DNA of 64,000 bases from Thamnidium elegans (taxonomy: Eukaryota; Mucoromycota; Mucoromycetes; Mucorales; Mucoraceae), in contig JAIXMG010000013.1 in the NCBI GenBank assembly GCA_025201345.1, positions 186,001-250,000 of the forward strand, given 5' to 3'. The notes beneath the pieces were generated by a model, which saw only the letters and a program-made list of their open reading frames with translations, was not told the DNA's origin and made no database searches. Position 1 is the stretch's first letter. Each line of letters opens with the position of its first letter. Below are positions 44,637 to 56,826 of the stretch, piece by piece. Position numbers and translations under genes: made by a program.

Positions 44637-47499
44637 TTTATTTTTGGGGAAAAGAAAAATTTTTATTAAAATTATTGTTTATTTATCATTACATTTAAAA
44701 CAACACAACCCCCCTTTCTTATTTATTTTTCATTTTCATTAAATATAAAAAATGGAAGGCTAGCAATCAAGACCTTTCTTCCAGCCAACAGTCAAGAGCT
44801 TTAACGAAACGATTCAAATAAATTTAACCCTTTTCCATCACTCTAACCCCTTCATATCGATACTAGTCAACTTAATAAACCCTTCAAAAAGAAAAACCAA
44901 AAAGATTACAAGAAATCAGAACATACAAAGTAGGTATATTCTAACCACCCATAATCAAAACAATTTCCCCCAATTCAGATATACAAGCATCCGTCATACC
45001 AATATTACGGAGAGAGAAGAAACTTCCAAAAGAAAAATCATAATCAAACCATTTCACTCAAGATAGTTAGCCAAGGAAGATTAGTCCAGGCCATGCCTCT
45101 GGTTTTCCAAAAATTAAGTAAAATAAATTGTTTTGCAAAAGGTTTTACCCAACTGCCTATATTATCCTTACTCATTAATTTGAGGCAAGGTTTTAAGCGG
45201 ACTGCAAACTGAGTCATGATACTTATATTTAGTGCAACTACCATATCAAGTTGTGGTATGCTTTATTGGCTCTTATTTTAAAAAATTAGCCACATTTATA
45301 ATTGCCAATAAGTGAGCTCTTAAAAGAAAAAATAAAAATTTGCATATTGCTTGTAGTAACATACATTAAGTTAAATGCTATTTATATCGCTAAACTGTCC
45401 AGGTTTCACCATTTATAAAAAATAAATATTTGTACCTTTTGTAATGTATATTCATCAATCACCGTTTAATTGGCAGCAATAATTTTTATGAATAATTGAA
45501 ATGGCTCTAATGTTTGAGCTCTTGCAGAAAAATTTACGCAACATATTCTTCTTTACAGTATTTTTATTGCTGGATAATTATCCCGTCCCGCTGTTCGATT
45601 TAAGGAGGATTTCTTCCAGATTTCGACCTTAAATAGAGCCGCTACATTACCACTTGATAAGCAACAATAGTTTAGATCTTTAAAAAAACAGTTTTCTCTT
45701 AATATCTACTACAATTGACATATCTTGATTAATGTAAGTTTGCTTTTACAAGTATCGAATAGTAGTATATCATGTACCTCCATTTGATCATTACAAATAT
45801 ATATATATATATATACTGGTACCTTTTATAAGGACAATATCTACATGTATATAACAATCGAAAACCATCATATATTTTATGATGATCTAGTTGATTTAAA
45901 TAATCAAGGGTTGGTAACGAAGTAAATGAAGTGTAAAGCAACATTATCCGCGCCAAAAAACGCCTTGCCGTTATCTTAACAAAGACACATATATCCTCAT
46001 ATTAAGCATATACGTAATTCATTGCCTAATATATATCACATAACTTATTCCGTTATATGTATTGCCACACTGGTCGAAGCTAACAATAGAGGTACCCCCA
46101 CCCCTCCATTTTTCTCCTAAGAACTTAGCATGAGCTTTCAGCTCAGTTTTCTCTAGTATATGTCTTTACACTCCCCCCCCCCTCATATTATATAATGAAC
46201 TCGTATTTAACTCGATTATACAAGACCTCCAGCACTATTTCCGACAGTAAAGTCTATTTATAAAGACAAGTTTCCCAATAAATGTTTTTTTTTTCAAAGA
46301 GTATCTGCACCAAGAACCAAGACGTTTTCCATTAAATTCTAGAAAATGGTTGTTTTTATGACAATTGCATTTTAATGAGTTGACCTACGCAGTAACATCG
46401 TATCTCTCATAGGTATTATTTATTCTGTTGATGTATAACATTATTGTAGACATCGTCTGTGACAACACATACGTAAGTATAACCAGAATAGGTATCAGAT
46501 TAACGTAATAAACTAAGTGCATTCCTTTTTATTTATACGCCGTAATGAAACAGAACCATTGTATATAAATATAAACAATAAAAATTGATACGCCACTTGC
46601 ATAAAAAAAATATCCGCCCGCATTAATAAAAATCCCTTTGAAAGCATATCACTCTATGCATCTTGTTTTCTTTGAAATCGAAATCTTCAGTTCGTTTTTA
46701 TGATTTCTCAAAAAATAAATTTGCAGGCTCCGCGCTTCCCCCCATCTTCCGTACATACAACCGGTAAGTTCTTTTTATCGGTTTTTGGTTGCTTTTTTTT
46801 CGATTTAAAAGTTTACAAATGTACCAACACCCTCCTCAATTATCGCTTTGATCACTCAGCCATTGCATTGATATCTAGAAAAATCTACACTATTACTGAT
46901 CTTTGGTCATATAAACTAGACATAAAGCTAATATGCGCCAGATTTTTTTTTCATCTTGAGCATACTGTTATTATTCATATCTACATTGTTTAAAAAATAT
47001 ATTAGATACATTTTATAATATTTCTTATTAATGGACATAACCCATACATTCAAAAGTATCTAACCAGTACAATATAGCGGTATATAAAACCGATATGGCG
47101 GGTGCTTATCTCCCCCACAATCGCTTTTTCAAGATCTCCAGATGTCATTCTAGATACGTATCTCTTACCATGCAGGAGTTCCTTTATTTTTTCTATTATC
47201 ATCAAGAAAAGCAAACCTTTCATTTAAAATAACCAATGATACACCGGTGTGAAATCGACAAAAACTATATATTGAAATAGTGGAGAGTCAAGCCTATCCA
47301 ACCATATAATTCTCGTCTGTAATAACTTATAAATATTATCGGATAAACCAGACATAAAACCGGCTATAAAACGAAGTAAAATATGTACATAAGTTCGATG
47401 GGGGGGGCGAAAAAAAGTGCAAATTTATATAAAAAGGCTTACTTTTTTTTAAAAATAAATAAATTTCCACATAATATAATAATTTTGAGTTCAGTGTTA
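44637..47499. other. 2.9-kb gene-poor region
   Basis: Apart from the CHY-RING promoter at the left and the Sec7 gene promoter at the right, no gene is supported. It contains one copy of a dispersed repeat (listed separately), an AT repeat (45799-45815) and a C-run (46174-46183). Minus-strand frames at 45044-45244 and 45729-45956 lack any recognisable domain. Confidence 0.5.
45557..45650 (+). repeat. Dispersed repeat copy A
   Basis: TTTTTATTGCTGGATAATTA through CCCGTCC...GATTTAAGGAGGATTTCTTCC to TTAAATAGAGCCGCTAC. The same order of words recurs at 51404-51495 in the same orientation with about 20 percent divergence and small gaps. Similarity begins at TTTTTATTGCTGG and fades after CCGCTAC. 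No coding frame is seen, so it may be a short interspersed element or part of an LTR. Confidence 0.65.
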
Positions 47500-49483
47500 A
47501 TGAGCTCTTCCATTACATCATCTACTTCTTGTTCTTATATCTCTTCAAAAATGGCTAAACCTAGTTCATTCTTTAAAAAAATTGTAACAAATAATAAGCC
47601 AGCAATAAAGTTAACGTCATCTCAAAAAGAAGCGGTACTTCCGTTTGTGACATCAGGACATACCAAAGAGAAATCAAAGGTAATAATCAGAGTATTAAAT
47701 AAATTATATCGTGTGACTAAACCTTATTTTATTACAGCTTTTAAACCGTCTCTTCAAAAAAATTGCTGCTAAATCATCTACCACATTCAACAACCAAAAG
47801 ACTCAGTATAAGCTCACATTTATTCCCATCGCTAAAAAAAATGAAACTATCCCTACAGCTCAAACTGAAGCAGCTGAAACAGCCTGGTACGACAACCAAA
47901 TCAGTTCTATTATTACCTCTACCACAGTCGAAAACTCCGCCATTGAAACTGCACAACGTATTTACGAACAAGACACTACAGTTTACGACAGCTTAGATAA
48001 AGTCGTTGAATGGATTGGCAACGGTAAAGAATCCAGTAACGCTATCCTTCAATCGTATATGTCTCTTTTTGATTTCCAAAACTTGAAACTCGAACAAGCT
48101 TTCCGTAATTTATGCTCCAAACTTTACCTCAAAGGTGAAACTCAACAAATCGACCGCATCTTATTTCAATTCTCTACTCGTTATTTCCAATGTAACCCTC
48201 AAAGCATATTCGGCTCAATTAATGTAGTGTACACTATTGTATATTCTATTTTACTTTTAAATACTGATCTCCATGTCGCACAAGGCGATTACAAGAAGAT
48301 GAGTCAATCCGCTTTCGTTAAGAACACTATCAATGCAATTTCCCATAATACTCTTGCAGATTTCAGCTACAGTCCTTTTGCTCAATCATTTGATTGGACT
48401 CCTCTTCAACGTAACCTTAGTAATACCAGCGATGTTTCCATTCGATCATCGGCCTATACGCGATCTTTCGATTCTGGCATCCCTCATAACTTGTCTTTTA
48501 TTTCTTCTGAATCCAAGTCTTGGGAAATGCAAATCAAGATTATGCTTAAACAAATGTACTATCAAGTTCGCCATCATCAAATCACCAACCCTTCTACTCC
48601 TTTAGGTCCTGTAACTAGAAATAACAGCCATGTTGGCGCTTTCAGACGTAACTTCGGATCTATTATCAAGAAAAAGTCTTCTCGCGATGAAGATAGTAAG
48701 ACTATAAAATCTGCAAGATCCTCAATTTCTTCTCAAAAAAAGGAAGCTGTTACTTATACCAATGGAACTCGTTACTATAAAGAAGGATCTGTTGTTCTTA
48801 AGCGTCTTTTGGAATCCAAGGATTTAAAAGCCAAGCATCGCGATTGGAAGGAGAGTTACGTAGTCATTGAACTTGGTCAACTTAAAATCTATAAGCGTAA
48901 CAATGTCAACGATGATAGCTTCGCCCAACGCATTGGATCTATTGATCTTAAACACACACTTGCTTGTGTCCTTCCTTCTGGTTACAGTCGTCAGCGCCAA
49001 CATGCTTTCACTCTTCGACAATCTAATGGCGCTGTTTATGTATTCCAGACTGAAACTGCCAAGCAAGTTGAAGAGTGGGTATCTACATGTAACTATTGGG
49101 CTGCTCGTAAAAGTAAAGAGCCTTTAGTTGGAGGAATTAGTTCTATGGAATACGGATGGGGTAATTGTTTGGATAGTACATCATCTATTACTATCCATGA
49201 ATGGAACTCTCCTTCTTCTCCCATCATTGGCAGTATCTTGGAAGAATCTGCCCAACTTGAGGTTTTCCACAAGCATATCAATGAGTTGATTTCTCAATTA
49301 GATCAACATCGCAATATCAAGTCCAAAATGGAATCTCATTTCATTGGATCTAAATTCAATACCAGAGCAATGACCAATTGGAAAAACAGGTTCCATTATC
49401 TCTTGAGTGAAATTATCAAGTACCAAAATTATTGTATTTCTATCGAAAAATCCCTTTCTTTTCATGCTAGTACCATGGCTTAA
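47500..49483 (+). CDS. Sec7-PH domain ARF guanine-nucleotide exchange factor
   Basis: Two exons (47500-47679, 47738-49483), about 641 residues. The Sec7 domain spans about residues 125-270: TTVENSAIETAQRIYEQDTT, DKVVEWIGNGKESS, then FRNLCSKLYLKGETQQIDRI, where the Glu of GETQ is the catalytic glutamic finger, and VYTIVYSILLLNTDLHVAQG, the conserved hydrophobic groove. A PH domain follows at about 390-500 (SVVLKRLLESKDLKAKHRDW, LGQLKIYKRNN, FQTETAKQVEEWVSTCNYWA), then a coiled C-terminal segment. The arrangement matches the yeast Syt1 and animal EFA6/PSD class. Likely role: activation of ARF at plasma membrane or endosomes. Start chosen at MSSSITSSTS; an upstream in-frame ATG at 47383 is less likely because that leader is basic and A-run derived. 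Confidence 0.9.
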
Positions 49484-50200
49484 TTTGTATATTCTGTATC
49501 TATATATTTCTATATTTTTATAATAAAAAAGTCCCCATGTATCATAAATTTTTTTTTTTTTTTTTTTTTTTTTTTGGTAACCATGTTGTTGCTAATAATA
49601 ATTTGTCTGTAGTTATTCAAGTTATTTTATTTTAATCATCTTTCCGTTATTACATGCTGTAATTGACTGTACATTTTCTTTTGTAATCCCTTTGGTTATT
49701 ATCTTACTCTTAAAAAACTCATATGAGTGGCACTACACTGTGACTAAATGTCATTATGATTTTCTTTGTTATCAACGCAATGATACTGTTGTCTATTGGC
49801 AGTGGCAGTCGATTTATTTTATTGTTCTGTAAATTATTTTATTTGCCATTGAGTACATGGCAGCTACGTTTTTATATATTATTCGAGCCAACTATAAAAA
49901 CGTAGTAATAATAAGAATACTCCGAAGGGAAAAAAAAAGCGAAAGAATAGCAAGAAAAGGGCAACTGTGGTGTGATAATTACTGCCAAAAAAAAGCTCAC
50001 TGAGATTTCGCGGTTTAAACAAATCGCTCACATAAGAAATCACTGCTTATTTCAGCAGTTATAATAAATAATAGTCTTTAATTTATTAAAAAACAGAAAA
50101 CGCGTTTCGGACCAAAGTTGTATAATACAAAATAGTTGTTTCGAATACATCTTTGATAAAAAAAATTAAAAACGTACTTTTTTGTTTTTTTTTCGATTTT

Positions 50201-50830
50201 CATTTTGGGGGGTCAACCCCTTTTGTTTTCTGGCCAAAAATCACGGTTTTTTTTTGCGATTACTCCGGATTCAATTTGGCTTTCTTTGTGAAAAAAACAA
50301 GGATAGTAAAGTGCTCGTTTAGTTGCATCTAATTAATTTTAAATAAAATTTTTAATTCAAAAATTGAAAGAGTAATCACTGTTTAAAAATAACTTTTTTC
50401 TTGGAAAAATGACACGCGTTTTTTGTGTAACAATTTTTCTCAATTTTTTCATTTACGTGATTGCATAAAATGTATTTTTTTGTTACTATTTTTGGTTATA
50501 GCAACGATTATAGATCTTTAAAAACGCTTTACTGTTTGTTTATAAATAAAAGTACTACAACCAAAACTGAGCGAGAAAACGCGCTTTAAAGAAAACGCTA
50601 TTTTAAGTTCCGCTTAACTCAAATTTTAGTATAAAAAAAACATCTTGAAATACTGATTACTCGCTCAGTGTTTTTAGTAAAAATATACTTTTAGATAGAT
50701 TAGATGCTTCTAAAAGAGTACTTTATTTGCATTAATTTTTTCACAAAGAAAAGTAAAGTAGATCCGGAGTAATTGCAAAAATACCGTGAAAAAAATCGAA
50801 AAACAAAAGGGGTTGACCCCCAAAATAATC
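50201..50830. repeat. Large imperfect inverted repeat (fold-back element)
   Basis: The left arm (about 50201-50390) has CATTTTGGGGGGTCAACCCC, TTTTGTTTTC, ATCACGG, GCGATTACTCCGGAT, TTTCTTTGTGA, TAGTAAAGTGCTCG, TAGTTGCATCTAAT and AGAGTAATCACTGTTT. The right arm (about 50641-50830), read in reverse complement, shows the same words in the same order: TTTTGGGGGTCAACCCC, TTTTGTTTTTC, TTCACGG, GCAATTACTCCGGAT, TTTCTTTGTGA, AATAAAGTACTC, TAGAAGCATCTAAT and CGAGTAATCAGTATTT. Weaker pairing continues toward the middle (TTTTGGTTATAG against CTACAACCAAAA). The RNA would fold into a long hairpin. No coding frame or terminal duplication was identified. Confidence 0.8.
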
Positions 50831-51403
50831 AAAAATTGCCAAAAATGACCGACCACAAAAAAGGTAGAAAAAATCGAGAAAAATATAAAACAGCAAGCGG
50901 TTTTCAATATTTGATTTTAAAGACAATGTCTTGACGACTAACTTTCACTAAGTAACTTGGGCAAAAGAACCATTTTCTGACTTTTAATTATACACAGAAA
51001 ACACCTTATTTTAAACACTAATAAAATCACCTTTTTTAGAAGTGATGCCTGAATGTTCGTATAAAAACTAAATATTTTAGAAAGGATGATGATGAATTGT
51101 AATGCTTTAAATAGTTCTTGAACTTTCCCAAGCTATTGTATGAAAAAATATATGTTGTGTATCTTTTTTTTTACAAGAATTCAAACATAAGAACCATTTT
51201 AAGTTCTATTGAAAATTTTATGGCTATTAAAATGACACGTTTTATTGTCACTATCTTTTTGATTTAGAATAATATACTTCCCTTACGAATTTATTCACGA
51301 CTCGGATAAAGGTACTGTAGTGTATTTCAGACGTGTAGGACAGGAACTAACAGTAGTGACTCAAATATATTTCGGCTAAAATCACTCATGAGTACATCCA
51401 TTA

Positions 51404-51495
51404 CGATTTTTATTGCTGGATATATAATTAACCCGTCCATTGTTTGATATAAGGATTTCTTCTAGATTTCGGCCACATCCTTAAATAGAGCCGCT
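51404..51495 (+). repeat. Dispersed repeat copy B
   Basis: TTTTTATTGCTGGATATATA, AACCCGTCC, TGTTTGATATAAGGATTTCT, AGATTTCGGCC and TTAAATAGAGCCGCTAC parallel copy A at 45557-45650 in order and orientation. The pair brackets the Sec7 gene and the inverted repeat at about 5.8 kb distance. Confidence 0.65.
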
Positions 51496-52321
51496 ACTAT
51501 ACTGCACTTTTGGCAGCAACACATGTCGGTACATCCGATTCCCCGTGGCAACCAATATGAAGCTGTAGACACACTCTTTAAAAACCAATACAATAAAAAA
51601 AATAGATGCAAAAAAAAAATTAATTACATCTTTGTTTCAATATACACTTGCCTTAAAACTATGGTAACTGCGATTGACATGTGATTATAAACAAAAGATA
51701 CATATATTTTTATTTTTTTAGGAAGCGACGCAAAGAAAAACCTTATTACCCCACCATTGTTTAGAGCAAAACAAACCTTTACAGTATCCCTTGCTACAGT
51801 AAAGAGCTTTTAAAAACATACTTTCTATAAGAGCATTTTTAAACAGAAAGGAATAGAAACAGGAAAAAGAAAAAATGGAAAAAACATCATCTTTTTTTTT
51901 TCTATGACTCACTCTCTTTTTTTTTTTCTGTTTCCCTTTTTTTTTTCGGGTCTATTCAAATGATGACATATTATATTTAATTTATAGATAATTCACAATA
52001 AAGAAAACAAGAACAGTAAAGCACAACTTTTTTTTTTTTAAAAAAAAAAAAGGCAGACGTTTAGTGGTTTATATTTGAGTTTAACAGTTACTGATATAAC
52101 TTTTTTTTTCAATCTTTAAACCATGCACATTCAAAGTCACTCCCCCCCCCCCCCTGGGTTTTAATTCTGGGACTTGCTTAAAGATTTTTTTCTTTTTCTT
52201 TTTTTCAAACTTCTTTTTCCGTTTGAGATACAATTTTTTTTCTTACAAATAGTATTCTAACATACTAAGCTTTTTGACGTATATTAATTTATTACCTTGA
52301 AAGAATACCCTTTTTTATATA

Positions 52322-53405
52322 ATGTCCGATAACGCCATCAAGATCTTTACGGGTAATTCTCACCCCGAACTTGCCAAACTCGTAGCCAAACGTATCGGTA
52401 TCGATTTAGCCAAAGCAGTTGTTATGAAGTACTCCAACCAAGAGACTTCTGTTACTGTTGGTGAGTCCGTCCGTGACGAAGACGTCTTTATTATTCAATC
52501 TGGCTGTGGTGAAATTAACGATAATTTAATGGAACTCTTGATTTTAATTAATGCTTGTAAGACCGCTTCTGCTCGTAGAATCACTGCCGTCATTCCTTGT
52601 TTCCCTTACGCTCGTCAAGATAAGAAGGACAAGAGTCGTGCTCCCATCACTGCCAAATTAACTGCTAATATGTTGACTGTTGCTGGTGCTAACCATGTTA
52701 TCACGATGGATCTTCATGCCTCTCAAATCCAAGGTTTCTTTAATATTCCTGTTGATAACCTTTATTGTGAGCCTTCCATGATCAAGTATATCCGTACAAA
52801 GATTCCTGACTGGACAAACGCCATTATTGTTTCTCCCGATGCTGGTGGTGCCAAGCGGTAGGTTTATAGTGTTCATTATTATAAAATCTGTACTCATATT
52901 ATTTTAGTGCTACTTCTATTGCTGATCGTCTTGAACTCGATTTCGCCTTGATTCACAAAGAACGTAAGAGAGCCAACGAAGTTTCTCGTATGGTTTTAGT
53001 TGGTGATGTAGTTGGTAAGATTGCTATTTTGGTTGATGATATGGCAGATACCTGTGGTACTCTCGGTTTGGCTGCAAAGACATTGGTCGAGAACGGTGCT
53101 GTCAAGGTATACGCTATTGTTGCTCATGGTATTCTTTCTGGAAAGGCAATCAAGGTTATTAACGAGTCTGTGATTGAAAAACTTGTTGTTACCAATACAA
53201 TTCCTCATCAAGATAAGATGGTAAAGAAATTTAATTGTTTTTTTAAAAAAAAGAGATTTGTGATATTTATTATATTTTTTTTTATGTGTAGGCTATTTGT
53301 CCTAAACTTGACGTTATTGATATTTCTCCTACTCTTGCAGAAGCCATTCGTAGAACTCATAACGGTGAATCTGTGTCTTATCTCTTCTCTCATGCTCCCG
53401 AGTAA
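52322..53405 (+). CDS. PRS: Ribose-phosphate pyrophosphokinase (PRPP synthetase)
   Basis: Three exons, about 320 residues, matching class I PRPP synthetases. [20 protein letters not shown] opens the fold; [40 protein letters not shown] (ATP and regulatory region) and [20 protein letters not shown] follow. Then come [11 protein letters not shown] and [19 protein letters not shown] (flexible catalytic loop with KER). The PRPP-binding loop is [13 protein letters not shown]. The C-terminus, [17 protein letters not shown], is canonical. It makes PRPP from ribose-5-phosphate and ATP for purine, pyrimidine, His, Trp and NAD synthesis. Compact, without the long inserts of some yeast Prs1/5 paralogues, so it is of the catalytic Prs2/3/4 type. 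Confidence 0.97.
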
Positions 53406-54381
53406 AAATCCTGTTTATATTATTATTTTTTGCATTCACCTTTTTTTTATTTCCCTCTCTACACAAGTATACACACACGCACACATCAAATATATATAAA
53501 AATAAATACATTATTAGTATTGTTATTTTGGTGGCTTTTTTTTTTCTTCTCATTTTTGGGGGAGATTGTTTATGGGAACAGTGTTACAATTATAGTAATT
53601 TTATTTCTTTTCATATTTGTATTCGGTCATCGGTTCTTTTTGATTCCAAAAGCTATTCTTTCGATCCCAGGCTACATCCGAGAAATCGAACTGTCTAGTA
53701 AAGACATAATTATTTTTTTTTTTTAAAAAAAAAAAAGTCAACTGTTTTCATGTATATATTACCTCGGTCTTTTAAACGAAAGATAATCAGGTTGCTTGAT
53801 AGAATCAGGGTCCTTTCTCGGGTTCCAAAAAGTGGCTTTAACAGTATCTTTTTTATCGTCAGGCATAATATGTATAAAAAAAGAAAAGGGAAAAGAGAGA
53901 GAGTGTGTGTGTGTAAAAAAAAAAATAGATTTTAAAAAAAAAGTACTATTTGTAACACAATTTGAGCCTTTATCATTTGATTAAATTTGGGCCTACTTTT
54001 TTTTCATTTTTTCTCAGTCTCTTTACCTCTAGAAAGTTTTCATGCAAACTAATAAAGCTGTGCCTGATAAAAATGTACCTTAATGTTGATTGCGGGTGTA
54101 TTTAATTCATGCTTAACTTCCGAGGCAAACCCCAATTAGAATACAATTTGTCTCGGGGTTATTAAAAATACACACAAAGAAGAGGGGGGGGGGGGGGCGA
54201 ATGTCAAAAATAGATACAATACACTTATGAAGGTTAATGAAATCCCCTTATATTTAACTCGTGTTTTTATAGCAGGGAGGAAAGATCGTGTATTTCCGGC
54301 ACGTTAAAGAAGCTTCCTTTCTCTATTTATACATCCAACACAGTAGTTCAAAAATATTTATTACTAAGAAAAAAAAAAAAT
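53406..54381. other. Convergent spacer PRS / OLA1
   Basis: No gene seen in this 976-bp stretch between two convergent genes. It contains a (GT)n stretch (53902-53913), a G14 run (54185-54198) and several A/T runs. The frames 53430-53726 and 53750-53984 have no recognisable content. Confidence 0.5.
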
Positions 54382-55706
54382 TTACTTCTTCTTGGGACCA
54401 GCAGAAGCAGTGACGTTGAACTTGAAGAAGATAATATCACCATCTTCAACAACGTACTCCTTACCCTTTTGCATATACTTTCCAGCAGCCTTAACAGCGC
54501 CTTCAGTACCTAATTCCTTCAAGTCGTTATACTTCATGACTTCAGCCATGATAAAACCACGTTCGAAATCGGAGTGAATGACACCAGCGGCTTGAGGAGC
54601 CTTGGTGAATTTACGGATAGTCCAAGCTCTGACTTCTTGAGGACCTGCAGTGAAGTAGTAGCATAAAGAAAGAGCGTTGTAACCAGCGACGATGATCTTG
54701 GGCATAACAGAGACAGCGTTGTTTTCCTTTTCGATTTCCAACTTTTCTTCAGGGGAAGCAGCAGTGAGACGAGATTCGTAGGCGCCAGAGTAAGGGATCA
54801 TAAGATCGCCATTGGAGTTTTCGTCAATCCAGGCTTTAATCTTGGGGAGCCACTTGTTCTTCTTACGAATGTAATCTCTTTCGGACAAATTGGCGAGGTA
54901 GATGACAGGCTTGGCAGTGATAAGATGAAGACCGTTGATGACCTCGATTTCCTTGTTGCTCCAATCACCATGACGGACATCGTTACCGGCTTGGATCCAT
55001 TCAAGGACCTTTTGGACAGTAGCAGCTTCTTCCTTCTTGGCCTTGTCTTGAGCGTTACCGCCATTACCAATACGACGAGCGTCCTTGGCTAATTCAGCAG
55101 CTTGCTTGGTGACAAATTCAATATCCTTCAAACGTAACTCCTCACGAATAATTTCCATATCACGAATAGGATCTAATTCACCTTCAACGTGAATAACATC
55201 GGCTTCGTCGAAAGCACGGACAACATGGAAAATAGCATCAACAGCTTTAATGTGAGACAAGAAAGCATTACCTAAACCAGCGCCAGAAGCAGCACCTTTA
55301 ACAAGACCAGCAATATCGATGACAGTCAACTAAAATTTTGGAATAGTAAGTTTTTATTGTACCTTTTTTTCTCTTTCTCATTTTTAATAACTTACGAAAG
55401 CAGGGATAACCTTGTTAGGCTTGGTGTGAGTAACTAACCAATCGAAACGGTCATCAGGAACAGCAACACGAGACTCCTCGGGATCTAATATCGATGTCAA
55501 TTTATACACAACAAATTTTTATTTATTTATTTAAACTTACCAATAGTACAGAAAGGATAGTTCTCAGCGGCAGCAGAAGCGTTGGTAAGAGCGTTAAAGA
55601 AGGTAGACTTACCAACGTTAGGAAGACCAACAACACCAATCTTCAAATTGTTGGAGGGACGACCAAGCATGACCTTTTCTTCCTTAGCAAGCTTCTTGGG
55701 AGGCAT
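54382..55706 (-). CDS. OLA1: Obg-like ATPase 1 (YchF family)
   Basis: Three exons, about 394 residues, start [20 protein letters not shown]. The G1 loop is [16 protein letters not shown], then the second exon has [17 protein letters not shown], and G3 is [20 protein letters not shown]. The G4 element is [10 protein letters not shown], i.e. NLSE in place of NKxD: the change that makes this family prefer ATP over GTP. The C-terminus carries the TGS domain ([40 protein letters not shown]) and ends GPKKK. A ribosome-associated P-loop ATPase linked to stress and translation control. Both introns sit in the first third. Confidence 0.96.
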
Positions 55707-56192
55707 GACTTTTTTTTTTTAAAAAAAAAATAGTAATACGTTAATATTTTTTTTTTTCGCGATTTTTTTTTTAAAAAAAAGAAAGACAAGTTGTTTTATG
55801 TCATTGCATCTTATTCAATAATACTTACTGTATAATATACAAAAAAGTTATAAATATAAAAAAAAAAAAAAAAACTGACGCTTTTGGTATTAGCTTTAAA
55901 AAAAAGAAAAAAATTTTGAGCAAAAAAGATTGATGTCACGATGCTAGTCACGACCGGATAACGAAAAAAGAAAGAAAGAAAGGGATACTTAGTGCAATAA
56001 CGTTTGTGTTGCCCATTGTATATGTCCAGGCCAAAGGTTTTCTTTATTTCATTTCCCTTTTTTCCAACCAAAAAAAAAAAAAAAAGGCAGTTCTTTGGAT
56101 AATAAATAGCGAGTGCGATACGAAAAAAAAGGGAAGAGAAAGAGAGAGAAAGAGAGAGAGAGAGAGAGAGGTAAACAAAGTGATAAATGGGA
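55707..56192. other. Spacer with OLA1 promoter
   Basis: No gene seen. It holds the OLA1 promoter at its left edge, A/T runs, and a purine (GA)n-type repeat at about 56130-56171 just downstream of the yippee stop codon. Confidence 0.45.
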
Positions 56193-56826
56193 TTACATGA
56201 TTTCTCTTTCAACGACTCGAACTTTTGGTGTTAAGTCAACTAGTAATTTCTTTTCCAATATAAATTTTCCTTCCTTATACTTGTTTTCATCACTATAAGC
56301 TTTTACCTATTAAATATGTAAAGATTAATATAATAGTGAACCTTAAAAAAAACTGAATAAAAAAGAAAGAACAAAAACAAAAAAAGAAGAAAGGAAAGAA
56401 AAAAGTAAAGATATAAGACCAACATATGTCCAACCAAGCATCATTGAACATTTGATGCATGAAATTTCTTTTACTCTGTGTAAACCAGTTGTCATTTCTC
56501 TATCTTCTGCTTTACCCAAATTGATATTCACTCTGCAAAGTAAAAAAAAAAAAGAAAAAAAAGAAAAAAAAAGACTGATTAAACAAAAACAAAAACGACG
56601 TTAAATCATTTGATATTCTATTTACACTGTTTCAAGTAAAAAGGCTTGACCGTGTTGTCCTTGAAATTGCTACTAGTGATATAAGTACAACAACAATGAA
56701 AATATAAAAAATATAATTATTTACTTTAGATATCACTAATTCAGCTGTAGATAAGTGAGTATTACACTTTGCACATCCATAAATAGACGAAGAACTTTCA
56801 AGGTAAGTACGATACGAAAAACCCAT
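56193..56826 (-). CDS. Yippee-like zinc-binding protein
   Basis: Four exons, about 125 residues. Exon 1 reads YRTYLESSSSIYGCAKCNTH, giving the first CxxC; exon 2 reads QFQGQHGQAFLLETV; exon 3 reads VNINLGKAEDREMTTGLHRV and KEISCIKCSMMLGWTYV, giving the second CxxC about 52 residues later. Exon 4 has KAYSDENKYKEGKFILEKKL and ends VVEREIM. All match the yippee fold (FxGxxGxAxLF, GLHxVxDIxCxxC, GWKYE-like, QKYKEGKFILE). The fold is shared with cereblon's ligand pocket and binds one zinc. Cellular role in fungi is little known; in yeast the relative Moh1 is linked to stationary phase survival. The last intron donor appears to be GTTGGT. Confidence 0.93.

Larger units (their letters stand above)
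49484..52321. other. 2.8-kb spacer with repeats, no gene
   Basis: No supported coding region. Contains a T27 run (about 49549-49575), the long inverted repeat at 50201-50830, dispersed repeat copy B (51404-51495), and the promoter of PRPP synthetase with a C14 run near 52142-52155. The frames at 50710-50926 (minus) are inside the inverted repeat and are not gene-like. Confidence 0.5.

Noticed and set aside
53785..53835. GGTTGCTTGATAG...TCTCGGGTTCC, tRNA-like words
   Set aside because: The cloverleaf stems do not form and spacing is wrong.
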